From: Oscillospiraceae bacterium
Lineage (GTDB): Bacteria > Bacillota > Clostridia > Oscillospirales > Ruminococcaceae
Assembly: GCA_020054675.1 (NCBI GenBank)
Contig: JAIHAL010000003.1
Span: forward strand, 1 to 64,000
Direction of reading: 5' to 3'
DNA: 64,000 nucleotides
Shown: positions 35,774 to 46,824 of the stretch, in pieces
Layout: each line of letters starts with the position of its first letter
Position numbering within the stretch: the stretch's first letter is position 1
Made by a program: the position numbers and the translations under genes
The notes under the pieces: generated by a model
Told to the model about the DNA's origin: nothing
The model's database searches: none
What the model saw: only the letters and a program-made list of their open reading frames with translations

Positions 35774-36622
35774 TCAGGTCTTTAAAAATATTTTTTCTTC
35801 CTGCCCCTTTGAATAAAGCTCACTTTTTTTAAATCCTGTCAGCTTTGCAATTTCTTTGCAGGCGTCGGATAGCTTCATTCCGCTTTTGACAAGTTCCCTT
35901 ACTTGCTTTGCGGCATCATCTATGGTGATTTCCGCCTTTTCCTCCGGCTTTGCGCCCTCTATGACCAGCACAAATTCACCTTTTATGGAAGCCTTTTGTA
36001 AATAATGCTCCACCGCTTGCGAAATTGTCATCCTTAGGACTTCTTCATGGATTTTTGTAAGCTCGTGGCAAATGGAAATCCTGCGGTCGCCAAAATGCTC
36101 AAGCATGTCAGATAAAGTGCCAAGCAGCTTGTGCGGGGCTTCGTAAAAAATCAGCGTGCGCGTATCGTTTTTCACACTTTGAAGATGCTCGCGCCGCTGT
36201 TTTTTTGAAACCGAAAGAAATCCCTCAAACGAAAACCTTGAAGTGGAAAGACCGCTTATTGCAAGCGCGGAAACAGCGGCACTGGGGCCGGGAATTACAA
36301 CGACTTCAATTCCGTTTTCGGCGCAAGCCTTTACTAAATCTTCTCCCGGGTCGGAAATGCAGGGCATTCCCGCATCGGTCACAACTCCGCAGCTTTCCCC
36401 GCTTTTGATTTTTTCAATGATGGTTTCGCTTACATATTTCGTGCTGTGCTCATGATAGCTGAGCATTGGCTTTTTTATGCTGAAATGGTTAAGCAGCTTA
36501 AGCGTTACCCTTGTGTCTTCGGCGGCTATGAAATCAACTTCTTTAAGCGTTTCCACCGCGCGAAAGGTCATATCGGAAAGGTTCCCTATGGGAGTGCCTA
36601 TAACATATAATTTTCCGGGCAT
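35774..36622 (-). CDS. rsmI: 16S rRNA (cytidine(1402)-2'-O)-methyltransferase
   Basis: This 282-residue tetrapyrrole-methylase-fold enzyme methylates C1402 in the decoding site of 16S rRNA. Motifs include VIGTPIGNLSDMTFRAVE, AAEDTR, SDPGEDLV and VIPGPSAAVSAL. GGAGG is 5 nt before ATG 36622. It is last in the run trkH, methyltransferase, rsmI. Confidence 0.96.
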   Translation of the reverse strand: MPGKLYVIGTPIGNLSDMTFRAVETLKEVDFIAAEDTRVTLKLLNHFSIKKPMLSYHEHSTKYVSETIIEKIKSGESCGVVTDAGMPCISDPGEDLVKACAENGIEVVVIPGPSAAVSALAISGLSTSRFSFEGFLSVSKKQRREHLQSVKNDTRTLIFYEAPHKLLGTLSDMLEHFGDRRISICHELTKIHEEVLRMTISQAVEHYLQKASIKGEFVLVIEGAKPEEKAEITIDDAAKQVRELVKSGMKLSDACKEIAKLTGFKKSELYSKGQEEKIFLKT

Positions 36623-36634
36623 TTTTCCTCCATA

Positions 36635-37363
36635 TTATTCTGCGTAATCCGCGTAGATTTTTAAAAGCTCCTCTGAGAAGTTTTCACCGTCTTTTATATA
36701 AAACTGCTTCATTACTTTAAGGAATGGTTTGCCGCCCTTTCGTCCCTCGATTAAAAACAGCCAAGGCTCGTCCGATGGCGTTTTGCTGACAAATCTTAAT
36801 CGTTTTGGCTCTATGCCATGCTTTTTCATGGCGTAAATGACGTCGCAAAGCCTTTCGGGACGGTTGCAGATGCAAAGCCTGCCGCCGAATTTCAGCAGCC
36901 TTGCTCCCGCGCGGCATACGTCGTCTATGGTGCATAAAATTTCATGCCTTGCAATGGTATGGGCATCAAGCTCATTTTTTATTCCGCAGTCCGTTGCTTT
37001 GTAGGGAGGGTTGCAGGTCACAAGGTCAAACATTCCGATGGGAGCGCCATCCCAAAGCTCTTTTAAATCGGCGCAAACAGGCTCTATGTTTTTCAGCTCC
37101 GATTTTTCAAGCGTGATTTTAAGCTGTTCTATTGCCTTTGGCTGTATGTCAAGGGCATATATTTTTTTAGGGGGATTGTCCCCGCGCGACATTAAAAGCG
37201 GGATTATCCCGCAGCCGGTTCCAAGGTCGCAGATTAAATCCTTTGGCTTTGCATTGGAAAAATCATAAAGCAAAAAAGCATCCGTCCCAAAGGTATGTTC
37301 TTTGGAAACGCATACTTGAATTTTATTTGTCAGCTTTTCAAAAGAAAACGAAGAGTCCGGCAA
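36635..37363 (-). CDS. tRNA1(Val) (adenine(37)-N6)-methyltransferase-like
   Basis: This 242-residue class I methyltransferase of the TrmN6/YfiC type has the SAM motif CDLGTGCGIIPLL and the N6-adenine motif NPPY in VTCNPPYKA. It begins at TTG 37363 with AAGGAGG at ideal spacing, since no ATG precedes the conserved N-terminus. The pairing of this gene with rsmI is common in Firmicutes. The RNA target is inferred from the family. Confidence 0.88.
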   Translation of the reverse strand: MPDSSFSFEKLTNKIQVCVSKEHTFGTDAFLLYDFSNAKPKDLICDLGTGCGIIPLLMSRGDNPPKKIYALDIQPKAIEQLKITLEKSELKNIEPVCADLKELWDGAPIGMFDLVTCNPPYKATDCGIKNELDAHTIARHEILCTIDDVCRAGARLLKFGGRLCICNRPERLCDVIYAMKKHGIEPKRLRFVSKTPSDEPWLFLIEGRKGGKPFLKVMKQFYIKDGENFSEELLKIYADYAE

Positions 37364-37374
37364 AAAAATCCTCC

Positions 37375-38748
37375 TTATCCGACAAGCACTTTGCCTTCGG
37401 GAACGACTTGATTTTTGGAATTGCTTTCACGGCCGAGCATCAGCGACGCCATGAATGAAACAGGACCTACACGGCCTATAAACATTGTGATTATAAGCGC
37501 GACAAGGGATATTTTATTGACCACAAGAGTTGCGCCTGCACTAAGTCCGACCGTTGCAAATGCGGATACTGCTTCAAACAGAGCATCCACCCCGTGAATT
37601 CTGACACCGTTGTTTGTGTACATTATTACTGCTGTTGTAATGGTTACAGCAAGGCCTGCAAGCGCTGAAATGGAGATGGATTTGTAAACGACGTCTTTGT
37701 CGACTTTTCTTTTAAGCATAATGGTATCCTGCTGATTTTTCACCACGCTTACGACCGTCATCAGAAGCACCATTAAGGTTGTAACCTTTATGCCTCCGCC
37801 GGTGGAGCCCGGCGCAGCGCCTATGAACATAATTGCGGCGCCAAGAATTTTTGTATGCGAGTACATTTCGTTTATGGGGATTGTGTTAAATCCTGCTGTA
37901 CGGTAGGTTATAGACTGGAAAAGCGCCCTGATAAGCTTTTGGAAGAAATTAAGCCCTCCGAGGGTATGCGGATTGTTCCATTCCAGTATAAGGACTGAAA
38001 GCGTGCCGAAAGCAATAAGAATGGCCGTTCCTAAAAGCACGACTTTTGTATGCAGAATCAGTTTACCTGTTTTTTTATATTGAGCCAAGTCATTCCATAC
38101 CACAAAGCCAAGGCCGCCGCATACTATAAGGAGCATGATTGTTATTGTGACAATGGGATTGTCCGCATAGTTCATAAGACTGCAAAATTCGCCCTCAAAG
38201 CCAAGAATATCAAATCCGGCATTGCAAAATGCAGAGACGGATAGAAAAATGGAAATCCAGATTCCGCGAAATCCGTATTTGGGGACAAAAACAATCATCA
38301 ATAAAAGTGCGCCTGCCCCTTCAAAACTAAGGCAAATTTTCATAATTGAGGTAAGGAGTTTTTTTATGTCGTCAAATCCGCCCATGCTTACCGATTCGCT
38401 TGCAAGCTGCATGGTTCTAAGCCCTATTTTTTTGCCTATTGCCATATTGAAAAAAGATGCGAAAGTTACAAGCCCTACTCCGCCTATTTGAATAAGGGCA
38501 AGAATTATCAACTGACCGAAAGCGTTCCAGTGAGTATAAGTGTCAACTACAACAAGTCCAGTTACACAAGTGGCCGAGGTGGCAGTGAAAAGTGCGGTTA
38601 TAAGCGGCGTAAATTCATGCCGGCGCGAGGATATCGGAAGCATAAGCAGAAACGTGCCGACTATTATTACGAGAAGAAAACTCAAAACTATCAGCTTTGT
38701 TGGATGAAAAGGTTTGTTTTTTGCGTGTATGACAGGCATTTTAAGCAT
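37375..38748 (-). CDS. TrkH/KtrB-type potassium uptake channel subunit
   Basis: This 457-residue membrane protein has eight main helices and four pore-loop motifs around a conserved glycine: CVTGL, CNAGF, RTAGF and ATVGL. It moves K+ through the membrane and normally needs a TrkA/KtrA regulatory partner, which is not in this window. The start at ATG 38748 is close to AAGGGG; ATG 38739 is an alternative. A near-consensus promoter is upstream, and rsmI and the tRNA methyltransferase follow within 12 bp. Confidence 0.92.
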   Translation of the reverse strand: MLKMPVIHAKNKPFHPTKLIVLSFLLVIIVGTFLLMLPISSRRHEFTPLITALFTATSATCVTGLVVVDTYTHWNAFGQLIILALIQIGGVGLVTFASFFNMAIGKKIGLRTMQLASESVSMGGFDDIKKLLTSIMKICLSFEGAGALLLMIVFVPKYGFRGIWISIFLSVSAFCNAGFDILGFEGEFCSLMNYADNPIVTITIMLLIVCGGLGFVVWNDLAQYKKTGKLILHTKVVLLGTAILIAFGTLSVLILEWNNPHTLGGLNFFQKLIRALFQSITYRTAGFNTIPINEMYSHTKILGAAIMFIGAAPGSTGGGIKVTTLMVLLMTVVSVVKNQQDTIMLKRKVDKDVVYKSISISALAGLAVTITTAVIMYTNNGVRIHGVDALFEAVSAFATVGLSAGATLVVNKISLVALIITMFIGRVGPVSFMASLMLGRESNSKNQVVPEGKVLVG

Positions 38749-38798
38749 TACCCCTTGATGTTTTTATATATTTTCCGCTATTTGGCGGATTAAGCTGC

Positions 38799-38827
38799 AT
38801 TATACCATATAAGGGTGATGAATTCAA
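38799..38827 (-). promoter_or_regulatory. Sigma-A promoter for the trkH operon
   Basis: On the minus strand TTGAAT (38827-38822) and TATAAT (38804-38799) are 17 bp apart. A small TCCGC/GCGGA hairpin (38774-38789) lies in the leader. Confidence 0.8.
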
Positions 38828-38839
38828 TATGCTTTAAGT

Positions 38840-40108
38840 TTAATTCCCTTGTATAATTTCATCAATTCTTGATTTTATTTTTTCAGCCGATTTTTGCACG
38901 GAAAAATTCTTTTGTATAAATTCTTTTGCGTTTTTAGAAAGCGTTTCACGATATGATTTGTCGGAAAAGAGCTTTTTCATGTATTCTGCGGCATTGTCCA
39001 AATCCGGCTCAGCCCAATGCTGGTATGCCTTGTAAAAGAAGTAATCCTCGCCAAGCTGTTTTAATTCATATGAAACGGGGCAGGAGTTTTCGCTGTTCAT
39101 GAAGTCCACATTTGCCGACCAGTTTGTGGCGATTACGGGAGTTCCAAGCAGCATTGCCTCCGCTATCACAAGCCCGAAGCCTTCCGCGCGGTGCAGGGAA
39201 ACAAAAGCATCAGAGCATTTTATAAGCGAATTTACTTCTGTTTTTGAGAGCGTGTTTTTTATAATAAAGATATTCCGGTAGCCTTTCAGCTCATCGTTGA
39301 TCAGCTTTAAATCTTCTTCTTTGGGATTGTTTATTTTTATTATCAGCCCGACGTTCTTTTCGGACGGTGGGAAAGCTTTTTTAAAGGCTTTTATTGCGCC
39401 TATGGGATTTTTCCTCTGTATTGTTGAGTTTGAATCGTACATGGAAAGGAAAAGGAACATATCCTTTGGCAGGGAAAAATAATCCCTGTTAAATTTTTCG
39501 TCGTATTCCGCTTCAATTCCATAAGGGATAAGTGTTACCGGCACGGGTGATTTTTTTCTTATGCTTTCGCAGTTGAATTCAGACGGCGCCCAGATTTCGT
39601 CCACAAGGGAAAATGCTCCGCACCATTCGTCCGGAAAGTCAGGCAGCTCCCAGAGCCAAATGCCTATGTTGTACCTTTTGTCAAGCGTGCCGGATGGCAA
39701 TGAAAGCTGCAGATGCGGCATTTGCTCGGCATTGATATGGAAAATGTTTATGTTGTAGGCGGGAGAGGGTTTTATATAGCCGTCCCATGAGTTGTCATTG
39801 TGGTTGAACGGATTTCCAACCCTTGTGTCCATTATGAGGAATGGTATCCCGCTTTCCTTTATGGCGCGGGCAATCAGACGGCAGCCTTGTCCAAGGCCCA
39901 TCTGCGCCTTTATATATCCGATAAGATTTATTCCGAACGGATATGCACCCCTTTGGAAAGGCACTTTTGCATTTTTGCTGTAAGCCGAATTTATAAGGCC
40001 GCCTTTTATTTTTTTAAGAAGCGGCAAAGGGAGGATTTTTATCAAAACGGGCTTTAATTTGTCGCCAATCATGCAAACTGTGTTTATTATGACCTTTTTT
40101 ATTCTCAT
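38840..40108 (-). CDS. Glycosyltransferase, GT4-like family
   Basis: This 422-residue protein has the GT-B layout. The nucleotide-sugar end has RAEGFGLVIAEAMLLGTPVIA, with the EX7E motif of retaining GT4 enzymes, and MGLGQGCRLIARAI lies near the front. It is the only gene of the polysaccharide cluster on the minus strand, divergent from manC. The substrate is probably a GDP-sugar such as GDP-rhamnose or GDP-mannose (inference). Promoter at 40142-40170. Confidence 0.82.
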   Translation of the reverse strand: MRIKKVIINTVCMIGDKLKPVLIKILPLPLLKKIKGGLINSAYSKNAKVPFQRGAYPFGINLIGYIKAQMGLGQGCRLIARAIKESGIPFLIMDTRVGNPFNHNDNSWDGYIKPSPAYNINIFHINAEQMPHLQLSLPSGTLDKRYNIGIWLWELPDFPDEWCGAFSLVDEIWAPSEFNCESIRKKSPVPVTLIPYGIEAEYDEKFNRDYFSLPKDMFLFLSMYDSNSTIQRKNPIGAIKAFKKAFPPSEKNVGLIIKINNPKEEDLKLINDELKGYRNIFIIKNTLSKTEVNSLIKCSDAFVSLHRAEGFGLVIAEAMLLGTPVIATNWSANVDFMNSENSCPVSYELKQLGEDYFFYKAYQHWAEPDLDNAAEYMKKLFSDKSYRETLSKNAKEFIQKNFSVQKSAEKIKSRIDEIIQGN

Positions 40109-40141
40109 GTTTATAAAACCTTTCGGAAAATTTCTTTAAAC

Positions 40142-40170
40142 ATAATATAATATTTTTTTATAAAAAGCAA
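40142..40170 (-). promoter_or_regulatory. Sigma-A promoter for the divergent glycosyltransferase
   Basis: On the minus strand TTGCTT (40170-40165) and TATTAT (40147-40142) are 17 bp apart. The 270-bp gap to manC is AT-rich and holds only the two divergent promoters. Confidence 0.65.
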
Positions 40171-40287
40171 CTATAATACTATATTGCATTGTGGTTTTTA
40201 ACATTGTTAATATTTACGGGTTTTTTACACATATTATATGATGAAATGCTGCAAAAGCACTATTGCGAAAAAAAATATAAAAAATTG

Positions 40288-40315
40288 TTGATTCATTCCA
40301 AAAAAGTGATATAAT
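40288..40315 (+). promoter_or_regulatory. Sigma-A promoter of the manC-gmd-rmd operon
   Basis: TTGATT (40288-40293) and TATAAT (40310-40315) are 16 bp apart, with TG before the -10. Further on, GGAGGAAA occurs twice (40356 and 40368); only the second is well placed for ATG 40382. Confidence 0.72.
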
Positions 40316-40381
40316 ATTTAGTGTATAATGCAAAAATGCGTTTTGTAAATTTTTTGGAGGAAAGTTTGGAGGAAAAATAAA

Positions 40382-42432
<2,051 letters not shown>

Positions 42433-42433
42433 A

Positions 42434-43369
42434 ATGCGCGCATTGGTTGTTGGTGCCGGCGGCTTTGCAGGACATTATTTGCTGAAAGAGCTTGAAAGCT
42501 CCGGAGCGGAGGTCTTTGCCACAAAGCTTGAAGGCGAGAGGATAGACAATCCGGGCGCTGAGGTTTCTAATTTGGATATCACTGACATGGAGGCGGTTTT
42601 TTCCCTTTTCGGGAAAATCCGCCCCGATTGTGTTTATCACCTTGCGGCGCAAAGTTCCGCAGCGCTTTCGTGGAAAAAGCCGCAGCTTACAATGAATGTA
42701 AATGTGATTGGCGCAATCAACGTGCTTGAAGCCGTACGTGAGATAAATTCCAAAGCAAGGGTTTTGCTTATAGGCTCCGGTGAGGAATATGGCAATGTCC
42801 TTGGAGAGGAAATTCCGATTAAGGAGAGCAATCCTGTGCGTCCGGCAAATATTTATGCCGTAAGCAAGCTTGCGCAGAATCTTGTCGGAGGGCTTTATTT
42901 TAAGGCGTATGGAACGGATATAATTTCCGTAAGGGCATTCAACCATATAGGCCCCATGCAGGCGCAGACCTTTGTTGCTTCGGATTTTTGCCGTCAGGCG
43001 GCAATGATAGAAAAAGGGCTTAAAGAGCCTGTTATTTATGTCGGGAACCTTTCGGCGGTAAGGGATTTTACCGATGTCAGGGATGTTGTCAGGGCATACC
43101 GCCTTTTGATGGAAAAAGGAGTTTCGGGGAAAACTTATAACGTCGGTGGGGGAACTGTTTGCAGCATAGAGGAACTGCTTGACAGGATATTAAAGCTTTC
43201 GGGGGCAAAAATAAGGGTTGAGGTTGATAAGGAGAAGCTCCGTCCGATAGATACGCCTAAAATTTGTGCGGATATATCCGAAATTAAAAAGGATACGGGA
43301 TGGATTCCCGTGATTGATTTGGATAAAACCCTTTCGGATACCCTTGATTTTTGGAGGAAAACATGTTAG
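42434..43369 (+). CDS. rmd: GDP-4-dehydro-6-deoxy-D-mannose reductase (makes GDP-D-rhamnose)
   Basis: This 311-residue extended SDR matches the RMD family better than GDP-fucose synthase. Blocks are VGAGGFAGHYLL, IGSGEEYGN, NIYAVSKLA (YxxxK), FNHIGPMQ and AVRDFTDVRDVV. RMD reduces the Gmd product to GDP-D-rhamnose, a precursor known from Pseudomonas A-band LPS and Aneurinibacillus S-layer glycans. Its end overlaps the exporter permease start by 7 nt. Confidence 0.88.
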   Translation: MRALVVGAGGFAGHYLLKELESSGAEVFATKLEGERIDNPGAEVSNLDITDMEAVFSLFGKIRPDCVYHLAAQSSAALSWKKPQLTMNVNVIGAINVLEAVREINSKARVLLIGSGEEYGNVLGEEIPIKESNPVRPANIYAVSKLAQNLVGGLYFKAYGTDIISVRAFNHIGPMQAQTFVASDFCRQAAMIEKGLKEPVIYVGNLSAVRDFTDVRDVVRAYRLLMEKGVSGKTYNVGGGTVCSIEELLDRILKLSGAKIRVEVDKEKLRPIDTPKICADISEIKKDTGWIPVIDLDKTLSDTLDFWRKTC

Positions 43370-44139
43370 GCCGCTTCAAGGAAATTTTTGATTATAAGGA
43401 AATGCTCATATCTTCTGTTAAAAAAGACCTGCGTTCAAGATACCGCGGGTCGTTTTTGGGATTTTTGTGGACTTTTATAAATCCGTTGATGCAGCTTGTG
43501 ATATATTCCATAGTTTTCCCGTATTTGCTTAAAATGTCGGAAGAAAACTATCCGATGTTTGTGTTTGTGGGGCTTTTGCCGTGGATTTATTTTACCTCAT
43601 CAATACAGATGTCCACCACTTGCGTTGTAGGCAATGCAAACCTTGTTAAAAAGATTTACTTTCCGAGAATGATTTTGCCGATAAGCGTTTCAACTACGGG
43701 AATTGTAAATTATATTTTCGGGCTTGTGATAGTTTTTCCCGCCCTTATTTTAACGGGAGTAAAGCTTGGCCCAAGCGTGCTTTTCCTGCCGGTGGTAATG
43801 CTTGTGAATTATCTTTTCACCACGGGATTTTGCCTTTTCCTTTCGGCGGCATATGTTTTTTTCAGGGATTTGGAGCATATAATTTCAATTGTGACCATGG
43901 CGTGGTTTTATTTGACTCCGGTTGTTTACAGCCTTAAAATTTTTCCGGAAAATGTGCAGGAGATACTTAAAATCAATCCCATGACGCAGTTTGTATCGGC
44001 GTACAGGGATGTTTTGATGTATTCAAGATTGCCCTCGCTTTCCGGCTTTTTGTATGTAACGGTGCTTTCGGTTATAGTTTTTGTTTTTGGAGCCTTTGTT
44101 TTTGACAAGCTGCAAAAATCCTTTGCGGAGGAACTTTAA
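43363..44139 (+). CDS. ABC-2 polysaccharide exporter permease (Wzm-like)
   Basis: This 258-residue membrane protein has about six hydrophobic segments in the ABC-2 arrangement. The cytoplasmic N-terminus with KKDLRSRYRGSFLGFLWTF is typical of Wzm/TagG. It exports a lipid-linked glycan together with the ATPase encoded next. ATG 43363 has GGAGG 6 nt upstream, inside the rmd end. Confidence 0.9.
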   Translation: MLGRFKEIFDYKEMLISSVKKDLRSRYRGSFLGFLWTFINPLMQLVIYSIVFPYLLKMSEENYPMFVFVGLLPWIYFTSSIQMSTTCVVGNANLVKKIYFPRMILPISVSTTGIVNYIFGLVIVFPALILTGVKLGPSVLFLPVVMLVNYLFTTGFCLFLSAAYVFFRDLEHIISIVTMAWFYLTPVVYSLKIFPENVQEILKINPMTQFVSAYRDVLMYSRLPSLSGFLYVTVLSVIVFVFGAFVFDKLQKSFAEEL

Positions 44140-44140
44140 A

Positions 44141-45382
44141 ATGGGAGATAGACAAATTGCCATTTCCGCCGTGGGAGTGGGCAAGCATTTTAAAATTTAT
44201 AAGGATAAGCCCATGACTTTAAAGGACAGGGCGCTGTCGATAGTTAAAAAATCCTATGATGAATTTTGGGCGCTGAGGGATGTTTCCGTTGATATTTACA
44301 AAGGAGAAGCCGTTGGGCTTATAGGCCAGAACGGCTGCGGGAAATCAACGCTGCTTAAACTTTTTACAAGGATAATTTATCCCGAAAAAGGCAGTATAAC
44401 GGTCAACGGACAGGTTTCAAGCCTTTTGGAGCTTGGCGCAGGGTTTCATCCTGATTTTACGGGCAGGGAAAATATTTATACTAATGCTTCCATTTTTGGC
44501 ATGAAAAAGCGTGAAATAGATGCGCTTTTGGATGATATAATTGAGTTTTCCGAGCTTGGGGAATTCATAGACAATCCGGTAAGGACTTATTCTTCGGGAA
44601 TGTATATGCGCCTTGCGTTTTCGGTTGCAATACATGTAAAGCCGGAGATACTTTTAATTGATGAAATTCTTGCGGTTGGGGATTCAAATTTCCAGAAAAA
44701 ATGCTTTGACAAGATAGTTGAATTTAAGAAAAACGGCGTTACAATTGTAATTGTAAGCCATGACCTTGCTACCATTGAAAGGATATGCGACAGGGTTGTA
44801 TGGCTTGATGAGGGAGTAATAAGGGAGCAGGGCGTTCCAAAGCCGGTGATTACGTCATACCTTGCAAAGATGGCCGAGGCGGCAAATGAAAGGGCAGTAG
44901 AGCATAAGTCGGAAAAGCCTGAACATCCCGAGCCAAGGGAAGAGAAAAAAGAAGAGCCTAAAAACCGCTGGGGAGATAGAAGCATTGAAATAACCGATGT
45001 GGCTTTGCTTTCAAAAAGCGGAGAAAAAAGAGCGGTTTTTGATGTTGAAGATTCCATGGACATAGTGATTTCTTATAAGGTGAACAAACCTGTTGAGCAT
45101 GTTTGCTTTGGAATAGGGATTTTCGGTTCGGACGGAGTCCAGCGCTACGGCACAAACACTTATATAGACGGCGGAGAATGCAGTATAAACGACAGCGGAA
45201 CGGTAACCTGTTCAATAGAAAGGCTTGGCTTTATTGAGGGAAGCTACTGGATTGATGTGGCGGCGCATGATGAAAGAGGCACGCCTTTTGACTATATATT
45301 AAAACGCGCGGAATTTTTCACCGCTTCGCCGATTAAGGATGTCGGCATGGCGCGTCCCGTGCACCGCTGGATAATCAACTGA
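44141..45382 (+). CDS. ABC polysaccharide exporter ATPase with C-terminal glycan-binding domain (Wzt-like)
   Basis: This 413-residue protein has a nucleotide-binding domain (about residues 1-245: GQNGCGKSTLLKL, TYSSGMYMRLAFSVA, LLIDEILAVGD). A Glu/Lys/Pro-rich linker (about 245-275) leads to an Ig-like beta domain of about 130 residues (SIEITDVALLSKSGEK onward). That tail is the Wzt-C type, which in E. coli O9a binds the capped end of the chain. This supports export of a terminally modified glycan. ATG 44141 follows GGAGGAAC. Confidence 0.9.
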   Translation: MGDRQIAISAVGVGKHFKIYKDKPMTLKDRALSIVKKSYDEFWALRDVSVDIYKGEAVGLIGQNGCGKSTLLKLFTRIIYPEKGSITVNGQVSSLLELGAGFHPDFTGRENIYTNASIFGMKKREIDALLDDIIEFSELGEFIDNPVRTYSSGMYMRLAFSVAIHVKPEILLIDEILAVGDSNFQKKCFDKIVEFKKNGVTIVIVSHDLATIERICDRVVWLDEGVIREQGVPKPVITSYLAKMAEAANERAVEHKSEKPEHPEPREEKKEEPKNRWGDRSIEITDVALLSKSGEKRAVFDVEDSMDIVISYKVNKPVEHVCFGIGIFGSDGVQRYGTNTYIDGGECSINDSGTVTCSIERLGFIEGSYWIDVAAHDERGTPFDYILKRAEFFTASPIKDVGMARPVHRWIIN

Positions 45383-45396
45383 TGAGGAGTTTTATT

Positions 45397-46812
45397 ATGT
45401 ACGATAAGCCGGAAATAATTTTTAATTCGGATAAAGTCGATATAAAGAAAATCATGGAGCAAATCCATGAAAATATGAAATCGCGTGGATATGACATCGA
45501 GGAGATGAAAAAACTTTCAAGGCCTTTGCAGATAAAGTCCGCAAAACAAGCGCATGATGCTTCAGCTCCTATTTTTGGCGCGGTTGCCGGAGTGTCGGCG
45601 ACCTCAAACGTTCAGTATTGGTGGCCTATCCCACCGCAAGGCGGCATAAAGGGCAAATTGCGCGTGTTTTTGAACAAGGTAATGCGCAAGCTTACTTATT
45701 TTTATGTAAAGCATGTTTTTGACCAGCAGAATATTTTTAACGCAAATGTTTCAAATTCCCTGTCCGTGCTTGCAAACGCATACTCAGAGCTTAAAAGTGA
45801 AAATACCGAGCTGCTCATGAGAATGTCTGCGGTTTCAAACGAAAATGCCCAATTAAAAAACGTTGTTCAAAAAATGAATCTGGAAATGAAGCAAATTATC
45901 GAAAGCTATAAGCATGACCTTGAAATCGGAATAAATGAAGCCTTGGCAGGCTATGAAAAGAAATTTGCTGATTTGGATAATGCCTATGCTCAAAGGCAAA
46001 ACAGGCTGGATTCTTTAAATACGGCGGTTGCGGCAAGACTGCATAGAGTGGAGGAAATGCTCTTATCCAAAAATATTCCTCAAAGCGGGGAGGCTTTAAT
46101 GGAAACCTCCGCTGAGCTTTCGGCAGTCGGAGAAGCTTTTGACACCAACGGCAAACATGATTTTGATTATTTTCTTTTTGAAAGCAAATTCAGAGGCAGC
46201 AAAGAGGAGATAAAAAAGCGTCAGGCCCATTATATTGAATACTTCAGGGGCAGGCAAAATGTCCTTGATATAGGCTGCGGCAGGGGGGAATTCCTTGAAT
46301 TGCTTGCGGAGAACGGAATTAAGGGCAGGGGCGTTGATATACTCCCCGAAAACATACGCTGCTGTGAGGAGGCAGGCGTTGAGGCCGTTTTGGGCGACGG
46401 CATAAAATATTTGAGAAGCTGCGAGGATAATTCGCTTGGCGGAATTTTCTGCGCACAGGTCATAGAGCATATTTCCACCGAACAGCTTGTGGAGCTTGTA
46501 AGGCTTGCTTATAAAAAGCTTGAAAAAGGAGCCTGCCTTGTGCTGGAAACCCTTAATCCGAAATGCCTTATGATTTATGCTGAATGTTTTTATCTTGACC
46601 CGTCGCATACAAAGCCTGTTCATCCGGAGGCGGTGAAATTTATTGCCGAGTGCGAAAATTTCGTCGAAAATGAGCTTATTTACATGACTCCGTCGGATGA
46701 AAAGGTAAGGATTCCATTGATTCCCCAGCATGAGGAATTTGACAATGCAATAAATACCCTTAATAACCTTATTTACGGCAACAGGGAATATGCGCTTGTT
46801 GCAAGGAAATAG
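45397..46812 (+). CDS. Coiled-coil SAM-dependent methyltransferase (putative chain-terminating cap enzyme)
   Basis: This 471-residue protein has a helical N-terminal part with a long coiled coil (about residues 105-220), then a class I methyltransferase (VLDIGCGRGEFLELLAENG; CAQVIEHIS; LETLNPKCLMIY). It is not in the family of sugar-ring methyltransferases I can name, but coiled coil plus methyltransferase next to Wzm/Wzt recalls WbdD-type terminators, where the coil sets chain length. That role is inferred. ATG 45397 follows GAGGAG; ATG 45382 overlaps the Wzt stop and is less likely. Confidence 0.75.
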   Translation: MYDKPEIIFNSDKVDIKKIMEQIHENMKSRGYDIEEMKKLSRPLQIKSAKQAHDASAPIFGAVAGVSATSNVQYWWPIPPQGGIKGKLRVFLNKVMRKLTYFYVKHVFDQQNIFNANVSNSLSVLANAYSELKSENTELLMRMSAVSNENAQLKNVVQKMNLEMKQIIESYKHDLEIGINEALAGYEKKFADLDNAYAQRQNRLDSLNTAVAARLHRVEEMLLSKNIPQSGEALMETSAELSAVGEAFDTNGKHDFDYFLFESKFRGSKEEIKKRQAHYIEYFRGRQNVLDIGCGRGEFLELLAENGIKGRGVDILPENIRCCEEAGVEAVLGDGIKYLRSCEDNSLGGIFCAQVIEHISTEQLVELVRLAYKKLEKGACLVLETLNPKCLMIYAECFYLDPSHTKPVHPEAVKFIAECENFVENELIYMTPSDEKVRIPLIPQHEEFDNAINTLNNLIYGNREYALVARK

Positions 46813-46824
46813 GAGAACAGCTTT

